Positions 36,360 through 46,193 are shown, counted from the first letter of the stretch. The stretch is DNA of 64,000 nucleotides from Thermospira aquatica (GCF_023525255.1 NZ_CP073355.1:1612001-1676000), one strand, 5' to 3'. Program-made: numbers and translations. The notes: generated by a model from the letters alone, not told the origin.

Positions 36360-36441
36360 CCCATGCATTCCACTGAAGCAAGCCGTACAGGATGTACGGC
36401 GACCTTGCGTAGACTCAACAGGATGTTTGTTGGAGCATGGG
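36360..36441 (+). ncRNA. Structured element E1, homologous to E2
   Basis: Three-way-junction-like fold. P1: CCCATGC, bulged AT, TCCA pairs with TGGA-GCATGGG. P2: GCAAG-CCGTACA, loop GGA, TGTACGG, bulge CGAC, CTTGC. P3: CAACA, loop GGA, TGTTTG. Both GGA loops stand in ACAGGATGT, close to the CsrA-binding consensus. E2 at 38137 keeps the fold with different paired bases. It follows the SH3-type gene and precedes a strong promoter. Confidence 0.5.
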
Positions 36442-36465
36442 GTGTTTATTATTAAACTTTATTTA

Positions 36466-36494
36466 TTGACATAATTCTATATTTATTATACAAT
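36466..36494 (+). promoter_or_regulatory. Near-consensus sigma-70 promoter downstream of E1
   Basis: TTGACA (36466-36471), 17-base spacer, TACAAT (36489-36494): the best promoter match in the window. It points at module 9, which shows no start codon or Shine-Dalgarno nearby, so either the module is transcribed as an orphan or the promoter serves an RNA or the SH3-type gene at 37498. Confidence 0.6.
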
Positions 36495-36537
36495 AAGCTA
36501 GGTTTTGTAAAATTTCAATATAGGTGATAGGTATTAG

Positions 36538-37482
36538 ATTTATACTAAAATAAAGTCCAGCCGCAAAGCTATCGAAAGAAGAAACAAACTCTGGGCAGAA
36601 AATAGCGAAGCTTATGGAGGCTACGGTACTAATTCACTTACGGAAGAACAGATAGCTGAGTATGAGCTGATGAGAAATGCCGCAATGTATGCTCCAACTA
36701 TGAGTGAAGTGGATAGGAGACAATTTGAAGATAGCTATGAGGTATGGCAGTGGAATAAGAGAGTGGAGAGGCAATATCGGATAGATGGGTTAAAACGAGA
36801 GAGGGAAAGTATAAGTGATGAGATAAACAATGAGTTAAATTCAAATGTTTATGGGCGAGGTTATGGTGGGATGTTAAATTCTGCCCAAAGATTAACAGAA
36901 TTGACAAATAGATTGAATAGTGTAGAGGAGGAGCTAGGGATTTTATATAAGGAACAATTAATGGACTACAGGGTAGAGGGCGACTATTATATCTCGAATG
37001 TAGATGGAATTGAGATAAGGATGTCGAAATATAATTTTAGTCCACAGGCGCAAAAAGCGGGCATGGGGAATACTCCGATTAATCTTGCGACAGGGGGGAT
37101 GGATCCGAGAGCTGTGCTTGTGCTTATAGATAATGCGCATGCTGTAAATGTTGATGCTGTGGAGGTATCGAGTTTGTGGAGGAATTGGGGTAGTCATAGA
37201 GGAGGAAGGGGAATAGATATAACTTCTATAAGTATTAATGGTCAACAATATAATTTTAACAATGTAAATGGAGAAACTCAAGGTGCATTTCAAGCAGCAC
37301 TTTTTAATTTGTTAATGGAAGATTCGAGAGTTAGTCAAGTACTTGATCCATGGCATATGTATGGACTAGTTAGCAGACCAGAATATCATGTTAACGACTG
37401 GAGAGAGCAGGATCCTACCACATATAATAATGCAAATAACTATTGGCTGCATAGGAATCATCTTCATTTTTTAATAAATTAA
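36538..37482 (+). pseudogene. Orphan toxin module 9: linker plus LAS-type zinc peptidase tip
   Basis: Open after a TAG; starts in the shared linker (WAENSEAYGGYGTNSLTEEQ ... DSYEVWQWNKRVERQ), which is very similar to module 8 including at DNA level. The tip keeps VEVSSLWRN, SHRGGRGID (H-x6-D) and the final HLH, but its other sequence diverges from module 8. An ATG exists at 36670 without Shine-Dalgarno. Followed after 15 bp by another SH3-like exported protein. Confidence 0.6.
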
Positions 37483-37497
37483 AGCTTGGAGGTATAT

Positions 37498-38021
37498 ATG
37501 TATAGGATGGTAACATTATTGGTAATATTATATTCAAATCTTTTCTATTCAATGGAAGTAACTAAATACTATAATAAATTTTTAATTGTAATAGAAAATG
37601 AGGTGGAGTTGAAAAAAGAACCCAAAAATGAATCAAGGACAATTTTTACGTTAGGGATTAATTATAACATTATTCCAATCAGCTTTACCAATAATTGGAT
37701 ATTTATTGACACTAGAATTATTGATCGAAATGTAATTTCTAATGAAACCACAATTAAGGGATGGATTCTAAAGTAATTTTTATTAAAGTCATTTTATCCT
37801 TGCAAAATGGGACATATAGTAGAAAGCTAAAGTCTAATGAAGAAGATGTAATAATATGTGGTGAATTGTATAGATTTAAGAATTCTATTATAGCAAAAGA
37901 TAAAAGTGGGGTTTTAGTATTTTTTTATATCAATGAAGATGGATATTTAATATGTCCCTTTATGGATGACAAAGGAGAGAGAGTCAAAGTAAAAATTGGT
38001 AAATCTTATTACGAAAAATAA
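37498..38021 (+). pseudogene. Exported SH3-like protein paired with module 9, one frameshift
   Basis: ATG at 37498 with GGAGG five bases upstream; signal-like start (MVTLLVILYSNLFYS), then an SH3-like unit related to the first unit of the 35156 protein (ENEVELKKEP...NNWIFIDTRI...IKGW). A stop at 37774 follows; adding one A to the run at about 37769 fuses it to the frame that ends at 38021. Candidate immunity protein with a homopolymer frameshift. Confidence 0.5.
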
Positions 38022-38136
38022 ATGTTACAAAGCTGTGGTGAATAGTTGTTACTCAGCTCGTAATGTTTACTTAATTTTTTAAGTTACAAAAATCACAAAT
38101 AAAGTCCTAAATGAACCGAAGTGCAAAGACTTACTT

Positions 38137-38220
38137 CCAGCGCATTCCCCTGAACCAAGCCGACCACGGATGGTCGGCGACCTGTGGAGACTCAATAAAA
38201 AGGTTGTTGGGAGCGAGGGG
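38137..38220 (+). ncRNA. Structured element E2, homologous to E1
   Basis: Same layout as E1 with changed pairs: P1 TCCC/GGGA plus CGC/GCG; P2 CCAAG-CCGACCA, loop CGGA, TGGTCGG, bulge CGAC, CT(G)TGG; P3 CAA/TTG. The bulge CGAC and the flanking phrases GCATTCC, CTGAA and AGCCG are unchanged. IS copy D inserted 23 bp downstream, where E1 has its promoter. Confidence 0.5.
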
Positions 38221-38243
38221 TGTTGATTATTAAGCTTTATCTA

Positions 38244-39724
38244 CCCGTTGCGTCAAATAAAAAAGTACTCGAAATTCGAATCATTGCCTCATAAAAAAAA
38301 GTACTCAAAAATTCCATACAGTTTCCTCCAAATTTTTGTTTTTACATTCTTTTTCTTTTGAAGGCTGAAAAGTTTTCTGGCAAGCTGTAATTTTTGTCTT
38401 AGGTGAAACAAATCGAGAGCCTTATAAAGCCTTTGTTAGGCGCTCCTTTGTGCCTCACTTACATAAGAGCTTCTAAAAGCCGTTGGTAGGGAGTTTTAAT
38501 ATCATCATGCTTCTTTGCACCTTGCTTCCGATTCTCTCTTTTCTCTGTCATTTTCATAACCGGGTTGAAAAGTTGGCATAAAGCCCGAGATACGCATAGA
38601 GTCGGTTCAAGTAGTAGACTTTTCCTCGGTATCGTAGCGAAAGTATCCAACATTCTGGCGGACTATGGAATAGTTTTTCTGCTCAACGTAGCAGTTATCA
38701 TTGAACGGGAGCTTCTCCCCTTGTAAATTTTATCTGGTTCTTTTCTCACACCAATCACGCAGAGGATGATTAATAAATTCAGCACCGTATCAGAATCAAT
38801 TCCTCGTAAATCAAAAGGAAGTCTTCCTTGACTTTTTCTATGGCTTCTCTTACCCATTTTGAAGCTTCTTTGTTTTGATTGCTACAAGTTCTTGTCCAAC
38901 CGCTCCAAACATCCACCATATTTAATGTTTGAGCAAAATCTCCCTCAGCTATTTCCTCCCTCATGGGCTACCAGATCAATCTCCATGAACCCAGGGCAAT
39001 TCATCCCACTCTGCCCACGTGCGTATAGCTATTTGTTGCTTTAATAGCGCCCAGGCTTTGTACCTTTTCGTCCTTTTATCTCAAGCTTTTACGCTCATGC
39101 TTCAAAAGTCGGTCAATACTTGAGGCACTTATATGGCGCAAGTTTTCTATAGCCTGTGGAGAAACGTGGAGATGTCCGTTTGCTAAGAGATTATCTAAAA
39201 CTTCATTTAAAATTGGCTTTAAACGTTTGCCACACATGTAGTTTTCAATTTCCCAGACCTGTTTTAGCATTTTTAGTTCTTCTTCGCCGAATTTTTTCTT
39301 CTGCCAGGTCTTTTGTTCTTGGCTATGTCGGCTTTAAGGTAATTTTTCTTGCCCACATAGATGGTTTTTCCGTGCTGCCTCAAGAGCCTGGCGGCATAGT
39401 TTCGGTTTTTTAAACCTGTTATCCTCACAAAGTAATCCAGTATCTCCATTTTTTCTTTTGCTGGCTTTTGATACTCTGCTTCGACAAGCTCAGCATATCA
39501 TTTCGCCGTTTCCTGTAATAGGTCTCCTTTCAAACATCGCCACCCCAATTCCGGCTGGCGAGCCTGTCGAGCCACGGTGGTTGGCGAGCTTGTCGAGCCA
39601 CGGTTGGCGAGTTTGTCGAGCCACCTTGTCGAGCCATGAACTGGATTATTTTACATTATTTAAAGTACTTTTTTATTTTGAAGCAACGTTCCCTTTTCGA
39701 GTACTTTTATTATGAAGCAATTCG
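38244..39724 (-). mobile_element. IS copy D, decayed
   Basis: Complete ends CCCGTTGCG and GCAATTCG. The transposase has many single-base losses and no long frame. It shares the triple leader repeat and the 24-bp insertion with copy B, so B and D are close relatives. The 5-bp flanks are ATCTA (left) and AAAAT (right); the right one equals the left flank of copy A. Confidence 0.85.
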
Positions 39725-39729
39725 AAAAT

Positions 39730-41127
39730 CCCGTTGCGTCAAATAAAAAAGTACTCGAAATTCGAATCATTGCCTCATAAAAAAAAGTACTCAAAAATTC
39801 CATACAGTTTCCTCCAAATTTTTGTTTTTTACATTCTTTTTCTTTTGAAGGCTGTAAAGTTTTCTCTGGCAAGCCGTAATTTTTTGTCTTAGGTGAAACA
39901 AATCGAGAGCCTTATAAAGCCTTGTTGCGTGCCCTTTGTACCTCACTTACATAAGAGCTTTCTAAAAGCCGCTGGTAGGGAGTTTTAATATCATCATGCT
40001 TCTTTTGCACCTTGCTTCCGATTCTCTTTTTCTCTGTCATTTTCATAACCGGTTGAAAAAAGTTGGCATAAAGCCTGAGATACGCATAGAGTCGGTTCAA
40101 GTAGTAGACTTCTTCCTCGGTATCGTAGCGGAAGTATCCAACATTCTGGCGGACTATGGAATAGTTTTTCTGCTCAACGTAGCAGTTATCATTGGAACGG
40201 GAGCTTCTCCCCTTGTAAATTTTATCTGTGCTTCTCACACCAATCGCGTAGAGGATGATTAATAAATTCAGCACCTGTATCAGAATCAATTCCCCGTAAC
40301 TCAAAAGGAAGTCTTCTTTGGACTTTTTCTATGGCTTCTCTTACCCATTTTGAAGCTTTGTTTTGATTGCCACAAGTTCTGTCCAACCGCTCCAAACATC
40401 CACCATATTTAATGTTTGAGCAAAATCTCCCGGCTATTTTCCCTCATGGGCTACCAGATCAATCTCCATGAACCCAGGGCAATTTTCATCCCACTCTGCC
40501 CACGTGCGTATAGCTATTTGTTGCTTTAATAGTGCCCAGGCTTTGTACCTTTTCGTCCTTTTATCTCAAGCTTTTTACGCTCATGTTTCAAAAGTCGGTC
40601 AATACTTGAAGCACTTATATGGCGCAAGTTCTCTATGGCCTGTGGAGAACCGTGGAGATGTCCGTTTGCTAAGAGATTATCTAAAACTTCATTTAAAATT
40701 GGCTTTAAACGTTTGCCACACATGTAGTTTTCAATTTCCCAGACCTGTTTTAGCATTTTTAGTTCTTCTTCGCCGAATTTTTTCTTTCTGCCAGGTCTTT
40801 TGCCCTTTTTGGCTATATCGGCTTTAAGGTAATTTTTCTTGCCTACATAGATGGTTTTTCCGTGCTGCCTCAAGAGCCTGGCGGCATAGTTTCGATTTTT
40901 TAGGCCTGTTATCCTCACAAAATAATCCAGTATCTCCATTTTTTCCTTTTTGCTGGCTTTTTGATATTGTTTTGCCGTTTCCCTGTAAATAGGTCTCCTT
41001 TCAAACATCGCTAACTCCACCTTGTACCTCCAGTTCTTTGAACTGGATTATTTTACACAAATTTAAAGTACTTTTTTATTTTGAAGCAACGTTCCCTTTT
41101 CGAGTACTTTTATTATGAAGCAATTCG
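39730..41127 (-). mobile_element. IS copy E, next to glgP
   Basis: Same element with the compact leader of copy C (no triple repeat). Transposase pieces at 40526-41020 and 39912-40304 are separated by frameshifts. Flanks are AAAAT (left) and GAAAT (right), one base short of a perfect duplication. Its right end lies 5 bp from the -35 of the probable glgP promoter. Confidence 0.85.
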
Positions 41128-41132
41128 GAAAT

Positions 41133-41161
41133 TTGCATTTTTTTCTCATTGTCATTAAAAT
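41133..41161 (+). promoter_or_regulatory. Probable glgP promoter
   Basis: TTGCAT (41133-41138), 17-base spacer, TAAAAT (41156-41161), immediately outside IS copy E. The native upstream region has been replaced by the IS. Confidence 0.5.
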
Positions 41162-41207
41162 ACTCACACCTTATTTTTTACCAAAAATCCAAAAAAAGGA
41201 GTGTGGT

Positions 41208-43676
41208 ATGCCGAAGAAAACAACCTCCACAGGGTTGAACAGAGAACTGGTGGAGCAAATCAAAGAGGGTTTTTTACGACATCGTCACTATTCTCTGGCA
41301 AAGGATGAGTATACGGCTACGGATTACGACAATTTTTTAAGTCTTGCGTATACCGTTCGAGACATGCTTTTTGATCGCTGGATTAAAACCCAGCAAACCT
41401 ATTATAACAAGGATGTGAAGCGTGTTTACTATCTGTCACTTGAGTTTCTCATGGGACGTACTTTGGGGAATGCTCTGGTGAATCTGGGCATTGAAAAGGA
41501 AGCAGAGGTTGCCATGAAAGAGCTTGGCCTTGATATTGCCGTGCTCAGAGAAGAAGAAAAAGATGCAGGTCTTGGAAATGGTGGTCTTGGAAGACTTGCA
41601 GCTTGTTTTCTGGATTCGATGGCAACGCTCGGCATGGCTGGTTATGGTTATGGTATTCGTTACGATTATGGTATCTTCAATCAAAAGTTTGTGAACGGTT
41701 ATCAGGTTGAAGAACCAGATGATTGGTTGAAGCTTGGTTATCCCTGGGAAGTGGAGCGCTGTGAGTTTCAGCTTCGTGTGCGATTTTACGGGAATGTTCG
41801 TGTAGAAAGGGATGCGAATGGTTATGAACGATATATCTGGGAGAAAACTCAGGATGTGCTTGCTATTCCTTTTGATGTACCTATACCAGGATACAAGAAT
41901 GATGTGGTGAATACGTTGAGACTGTGGACATCTCGTGCAACAAACGAGTTTGATTTTCATGATTTCAATGCGGGGAACTATATCGATGCCGTAGAAGAAA
42001 AGAACCTCTCTGAAAATATTTCCAAGGTTCTTTATCCTAATGACAACAGTGTTGCAGGAAAGATCCTTCGATTGAAACAGCAGTATCTGTTTGTTGCGGC
42101 TTCTCTCTGGGATATTTTACGCCGTTATAAGAAGCACCATAAAGATTTTAAGGATTTTCCCAAAAAGGTGGCTATTCAGCTGAATGATACCCATCCTGCT
42201 ATCGCGGTGGCAGAGCTGATGAGACTTCTCGTGGATGAAGAGGGACTTGTTTGGGAAGAGGCATGGAAGATTACCCAGCAGGTTTTTGGATATACAAACC
42301 ATACCCTCATGCCTGAGGCTCTCGAAAAATGGCCAGTGGCGATGATGGAGGAACTTCTTCCCAGACATATGCAGATTATTTACAAGATCAATGCTGATTT
42401 TCTTGCAGAGGTTTCCCGTCGTTTCCCTGGAGATGTTGATCGACTTCGTCGTATGTCACTGATTGATGAGAGTGGGGAGCGATACGTGCGCATGGCATGG
42501 CTTGCTACAGTGGGAAGCCATTCGATCAATGGAGTTGCTGCCCTCCATACAGAGCTTTTGAAGAAGGAACTTTTCCACGATTTTTATGAGATGTTCCCGG
42601 AACGCTTTAACAACAAGACAAACGGGATTACACCTCGACGCTGGCTTCTCAAGTCTAACCCGAAACTTTCTACCCTGATTACAGAGAACATTGGCGATGA
42701 ATGGACTATTGATCTCTTTAAACTTCGTGGTCTTGAAAAGTTTGCTGAGGACAAAGCTTTCCATAAAAAGTGGCAGGACATCAAGCGTGAAAACAAGGTA
42801 AAACTTGCTGAAATCATTGCCAGAGAAACAGGGGTTCAGGTGAATGTGGATTCCATGTTTGATGTTCAGGTGAAACGTCTCCATGAATACAAGAGACAGC
42901 TTTTGAATGCCCTTCACATCATTCATCTGTACAATCAGCTCAAAGAAAATCCTTCTATGAATTTTGTTCCGAGGACGTTTATCTTTGGCGCAAAGGCAGC
43001 ACCAGGCTACTTTATGGCTAAAATGATCATCAAGCTTATAAACAATATTGCTAAAGTGATCAACTCAGATCCAGTTGTGGGTGACAAGATGAAGGTGGTA
43101 TTTTTACCAAACTACCGGGTTTCTCTCGCTGAGAAAATCTTTCCCGCTTCGGATCTTTCTGAACAGATCTCAACAGCAGGAACAGAGGCAAGTGGTACGG
43201 GAAATATGAAGTTTGCCTTGAATGGGGCACTGACCATTGGAACCCTTGATGGTGCCAATGTTGAGATTGCGGAAGAAGTGGGTATGGAAAATATCTTTAT
43301 TTTTGGTCTCAAGGTAGATGAGGTTGAGGCCCTGAAAAAACAGGGATACCATCCTTATCATTATTACGAGACCAACCCAAATATTCGCAAAGTGATTGAT
43401 CTTATTGCAAGTGGTTACTTCTCTCAGGGTGAGGATCCAAATCTTTTCAAACCTATTGTCGACAATCTTCTTTACAGTGATCCGTATCTTTGTTTGGCAG
43501 ATTTTCAGCTGTATGCTGATTGCCAGAAGAAGGTTTCCGAGGCATATCTTGATACCTTTGCTTGGACGAAAAAATCTATTCTCAATGTGGCACGCATCGG
43601 GAAGTTTTCCAGTGACCGTACTATCATCGAGTACAACAAAGACATCTGGAAGGCTGAGGATCATATCCTTAAATAA
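41208..43676 (+). CDS. glgP: Glycogen/alpha-glucan phosphorylase
   Basis: 822 aa. Releases glucose-1-phosphate from alpha-1,4-glucans in the cytoplasm using pyridoxal phosphate. Typical GT35 blocks are present: [34 protein letters not shown], the [13 protein letters not shown] segment, and the PLP site [14 protein letters not shown]. The start at 41208 has AAAGGAG upstream; an in-frame ATG at 41115 lies within the IS end and is rejected. A terminator follows. Works with the glgA/glgD-like operon located downstream on the other strand. Confidence 0.97.
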   Translation: MPKKTTSTGLNRELVEQIKEGFLRHRHYSLAKDEYTATDYDNFLSLAYTVRDMLFDRWIKTQQTYYNKDVKRVYYLSLEFLMGRTLGNALVNLGIEKEAEVAMKELGLDIAVLREEEKDAGLGNGGLGRLAACFLDSMATLGMAGYGYGIRYDYGIFNQKFVNGYQVEEPDDWLKLGYPWEVERCEFQLRVRFYGNVRVERDANGYERYIWEKTQDVLAIPFDVPIPGYKNDVVNTLRLWTSRATNEFDFHDFNAGNYIDAVEEKNLSENISKVLYPNDNSVAGKILRLKQQYLFVAASLWDILRRYKKHHKDFKDFPKKVAIQLNDTHPAIAVAELMRLLVDEEGLVWEEAWKITQQVFGYTNHTLMPEALEKWPVAMMEELLPRHMQIIYKINADFLAEVSRRFPGDVDRLRRMSLIDESGERYVRMAWLATVGSHSINGVAALHTELLKKELFHDFYEMFPERFNNKTNGITPRRWLLKSNPKLSTLITENIGDEWTIDLFKLRGLEKFAEDKAFHKKWQDIKRENKVKLAEIIARETGVQVNVDSMFDVQVKRLHEYKRQLLNALHIIHLYNQLKENPSMNFVPRTFIFGAKAAPGYFMAKMIIKLINNIAKVINSDPVVGDKMKVVFLPNYRVSLAEKIFPASDLSEQISTAGTEASGTGNMKFALNGALTIGTLDGANVEIAEEVGMENIFIFGLKVDEVEALKKQGYHPYHYYETNPNIRKVIDLIASGYFSQGEDPNLFKPIVDNLLYSDPYLCLADFQLYADCQKKVSEAYLDTFAWTKKSILNVARIGKFSSDRTIIEYNKDIWKAEDHILK

Positions 43677-43701
43677 TGAGGAAACCAGATTATACCTGCA
43701 G

Positions 43702-43727
43702 GGCTGTCCGAAAGGGCAGCCTTTTTT
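43702..43727 (+). terminator. Rho-independent terminator of glgP
   Basis: GGCTGTCC-GAAA-GGGCAGCC stem-loop (one G-T pair) followed by six T. Confidence 0.85.
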
Positions 43728-43773
43728 ATTATCTGGTTAGCATTTTTATCACCTGGTTAGAAGATGGGCTGTA

Positions 43774-44721
43774 TTATTTTTGTAAAAGAAAAGAGAACTT
43801 CTGGATGAGCTGGATACGGTTTGAGGTTTCGGTTTTTTCATAGAGACGGGAGATATAGTTTCGGACAGTGTGTTCGGTGATATAGAGCTTTGAGGCAATG
43901 ATTGGGTTATCATACCCCTGAATGAGGAGACTTATAATTTCTCGCTCTCTCTTAGATAGGTGGATACCTTCCCATTTTTCGGGAATGGGGTAGATCAGTT
44001 CGTTAAGCCAGAGTTTTCGTTCAATGAGGAATTGAATCATGGCTGCGAAGGTCATAAAATTCCATAGGGTATAGTAGAGAGGGCTAAAGTTAAAACAACG
44101 GGGGAGTATTTTCCACTGGACCTGAAAGAGCTCCCAGAGGTTATCGACCAAAAAAAGAGGCAGGAAAAAGGTAGTGAGGATTAATAAGTGCCGAATATGA
44201 GAAGCAAGAATGTGGGTAAGATCGGGAAGTTTCTTTAACCAGAGGAAAAAGAGGGTGGTGCTGAGAAAAACAACGAGTGCACTTCCCCATATCCACTGAT
44301 CAAAGAAAAGAAGGAGTTTGAGATTTTTGTCTGTAAATCCCTGAGAAAAGAGCCAAAGGGAAAAAACTATACCCAAAAAAGTTGCAGTAAATTCCAGAAA
44401 GCTCAAAAATTTCCCGAGTTTTTCATTTTTAAAGAGAAAAAACATAGTAAAACCGAACCCCAGGAAAAACAGATTCTTTGAAACAAAGATGATAAGAGTC
44501 ATGATCCAGAGCTTTGAAGGAGTTTCTGGTTGGTTAAGGATAAAGTATCCATAGTACTGGAGGAGAATGTTGAGAATAAGAAGGGAAAAGGCGCTGATAA
44601 ACGTAGCGTACACAAGGGCAAGCTTGCGCAGGTTTTGAGCTATCATCAAAATAATAAGCGTGAATCCGATGATGCCAGAAAATGTGGCGAGTGCATAGTA
44701 TATGAGGAGAAAGTGTTTCAT
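43774..44721 (-). CDS. Membrane-bound LuxR-type regulator
   Basis: 315 aa. Seven or so hydrophobic helices (about 1-240) followed by a LuxR/GerE helix-turn-helix (LSKREREIISLLIQGYDN...ASKLYITEHTVRNYISRLYEKT). The membrane part probably senses a signal and the C-terminal domain binds DNA. The start overlaps the glgA stop (ATGA), so it is translated with the glycogen synthesis genes and may regulate them or the neighbouring wall genes. No receiver domain is present, so it does not act as a normal response regulator. Confidence 0.75.
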   Translation of the reverse strand: MKHFLLIYYALATFSGIIGFTLIILMIAQNLRKLALVYATFISAFSLLILNILLQYYGYFILNQPETPSKLWIMTLIIFVSKNLFFLGFGFTMFFLFKNEKLGKFLSFLEFTATFLGIVFSLWLFSQGFTDKNLKLLLFFDQWIWGSALVVFLSTTLFFLWLKKLPDLTHILASHIRHLLILTTFFLPLFLVDNLWELFQVQWKILPRCFNFSPLYYTLWNFMTFAAMIQFLIERKLWLNELIYPIPEKWEGIHLSKREREIISLLIQGYDNPIIASKLYITEHTVRNYISRLYEKTETSNRIQLIQKFSFLLQK

Positions 44722-46193
44722 TGTGTTTGCATGAGTTGTTTGTAGATTTCTATATATTTGAGTGCACTTTTTCTCCACCCAAAGTCTTCTTTCATGGCAT
44801 TATGCATGAGTTTTTCCCAGGCGGAGCGATTTTGTTTGTAGGTGGCGATTGCTTGAGAAACAATACTCAACAGAGCTTCGGGGGTATAGGGTTCAAAGAC
44901 AAACCCTGTTTTACCATGAGTTACCGAGTCAGCAAGCCCCCCTGTTTTTCGAACGATAGGGATCGTACCATAAGACATGGCATATAACTGGGTGAGTCCA
45001 GCAGGTTCAAAACGTGAGGGGACGAGAAGCATGTCCGAACTTGCAATGATCTTGTGGGATTCGGCTATATCAAAGGTGATAGATACCATCATGTTGGGGT
45101 GATAGTGACGCGCAAAATCCTTGAGTTTTATTTCGTATTCTTCTTTGCCCTGACCGAGGATAGTGAGGTAAATTCCCTGCTCCATCAAAGCGGGAATAAT
45201 ATCAAGGAGGATATCCAGTCCTTTCTGGTCAACAAGACGGGAAACCATTCCAAGCAGGGGCCTATTGGGATCTGGATCCGCAATACCCTTTTCTTTGAGA
45301 TAGGCAAGTTTTAAGTTTTTTTTCTGGTCGAGGTTTTTGCTGTTGTACTTAATGGGAAGATAGATATCGTTTTCGGGATTCCATTCTTCGTAGTCAACGC
45401 CATTCATAATGCCTATGAGCTGGCCACTTGTGGCTTTTTCACGAATAATTCCTTCAAGTCCGTTGCCGAACTCAGGAGATTGAATTTCTTTGGCATAGGT
45501 TTCACTCACTACCGTGATCATGTCTGCAAAATTGATGCCAGCCTTTAAGAGATTAATGTGCCCATAGAATTCTAACCCATTGATGGTGAAGTATTTCCAA
45601 TCCACACCGAGAATGCCGTACTGTTCTACGGAAAATATCCCCTGATACGAAAGATTGTGGATTGTAAAAACACTTTTGGTGTTTTTGTAAAAGCCGTCCA
45701 TTTTGTAGAGACTTTTGAGATAAAAAGGGAAAAGACCACACTGCCAGTCATGAGCATGGATGATATCGACTTTGAGATCGATGGCTTTCAGTGCCTCAAA
45801 GACAAATTTTGTAAAGAAGGTCATGCGTTCGAGATTGTCGGCATAGTCTATCTTGTAGGTTTCATCGAAATAGATGCCATTTCTTTTAAAGTAGTGGGGT
45901 TGATCGATGAGGTAGATATCAATACCCTTGTAAGAAAAATGTTCTATAGCCCCTGTGATGGATTGATGTCCTATACTGATGGTCAGTTCTTCTCTTTTAT
46001 CTATCGTGAGATTTTGTGAGGCGAGGAATCGGTCTACATCGTTATAGCGAGGGAGGGCAACACTGATTCGTCCTTTTCCCAGGGAGTGAAACTCTTTTGC
46101 CAGGGCGCCCACAACGTCGGCAAGACCTCCCACTTTTGCAAAAGGAGAGACCTCGGTTGCCACCAAAAGAACGTGAGGTTTGAATGTGGCCAT
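44718..46193 (-). CDS. glgA: Glycogen synthase
   Basis: 491 aa GT5 enzyme that extends alpha-1,4-glucan from ADP- (or UDP-) glucose. The N-terminal nucleotide-binding loop KVGGLADVVG and the C-terminal SRFEPAGLTQLYAMSYGTIPIVRKTGGLADSV block are clear. Third gene of the minus-strand operon; stop overlaps the LuxR-type gene. Confidence 0.95.
   Translation of the reverse strand: MATFKPHVLLVATEVSPFAKVGGLADVVGALAKEFHSLGKGRISVALPRYNDVDRFLASQNLTIDKREELTISIGHQSITGAIEHFSYKGIDIYLIDQPHYFKRNGIYFDETYKIDYADNLERMTFFTKFVFEALKAIDLKVDIIHAHDWQCGLFPFYLKSLYKMDGFYKNTKSVFTIHNLSYQGIFSVEQYGILGVDWKYFTINGLEFYGHINLLKAGINFADMITVVSETYAKEIQSPEFGNGLEGIIREKATSGQLIGIMNGVDYEEWNPENDIYLPIKYNSKNLDQKKNLKLAYLKEKGIADPDPNRPLLGMVSRLVDQKGLDILLDIIPALMEQGIYLTILGQGKEEYEIKLKDFARHYHPNMMVSITFDIAESHKIIASSDMLLVPSRFEPAGLTQLYAMSYGTIPIVRKTGGLADSVTHGKTGFVFEPYTPEALLSIVSQAIATYKQNRSAWEKLMHNAMKEDFGWRKSALKYIEIYKQLMQTQ

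Noticed and set aside
36378-36408. E1 hairpin as group II intron domain V
   Set aside because: A passing resemblance (AGCCG...CGG) but length, bulge position and the missing reverse transcriptase do not fit, and E2 diverges in the wrong places.
36360-38220. E1/E2 as integron attC sites
   Set aside because: They lie between cassettes and fold, but lack a GTTRRRY core at the 3' end and its complement at the 5' end, and no integron integrase is in the window.
15379-41127. Prophage
   Set aside because: No capsid, terminase, portal, tail or phage integrase genes; peptidase tips alone are not enough.
41115-41207. Upstream in-frame ATG for glgP
   Set aside because: It lies in the right end of IS copy E; the ATG at 41208 has a proper Shine-Dalgarno sequence and the normal GlgP N-terminus.
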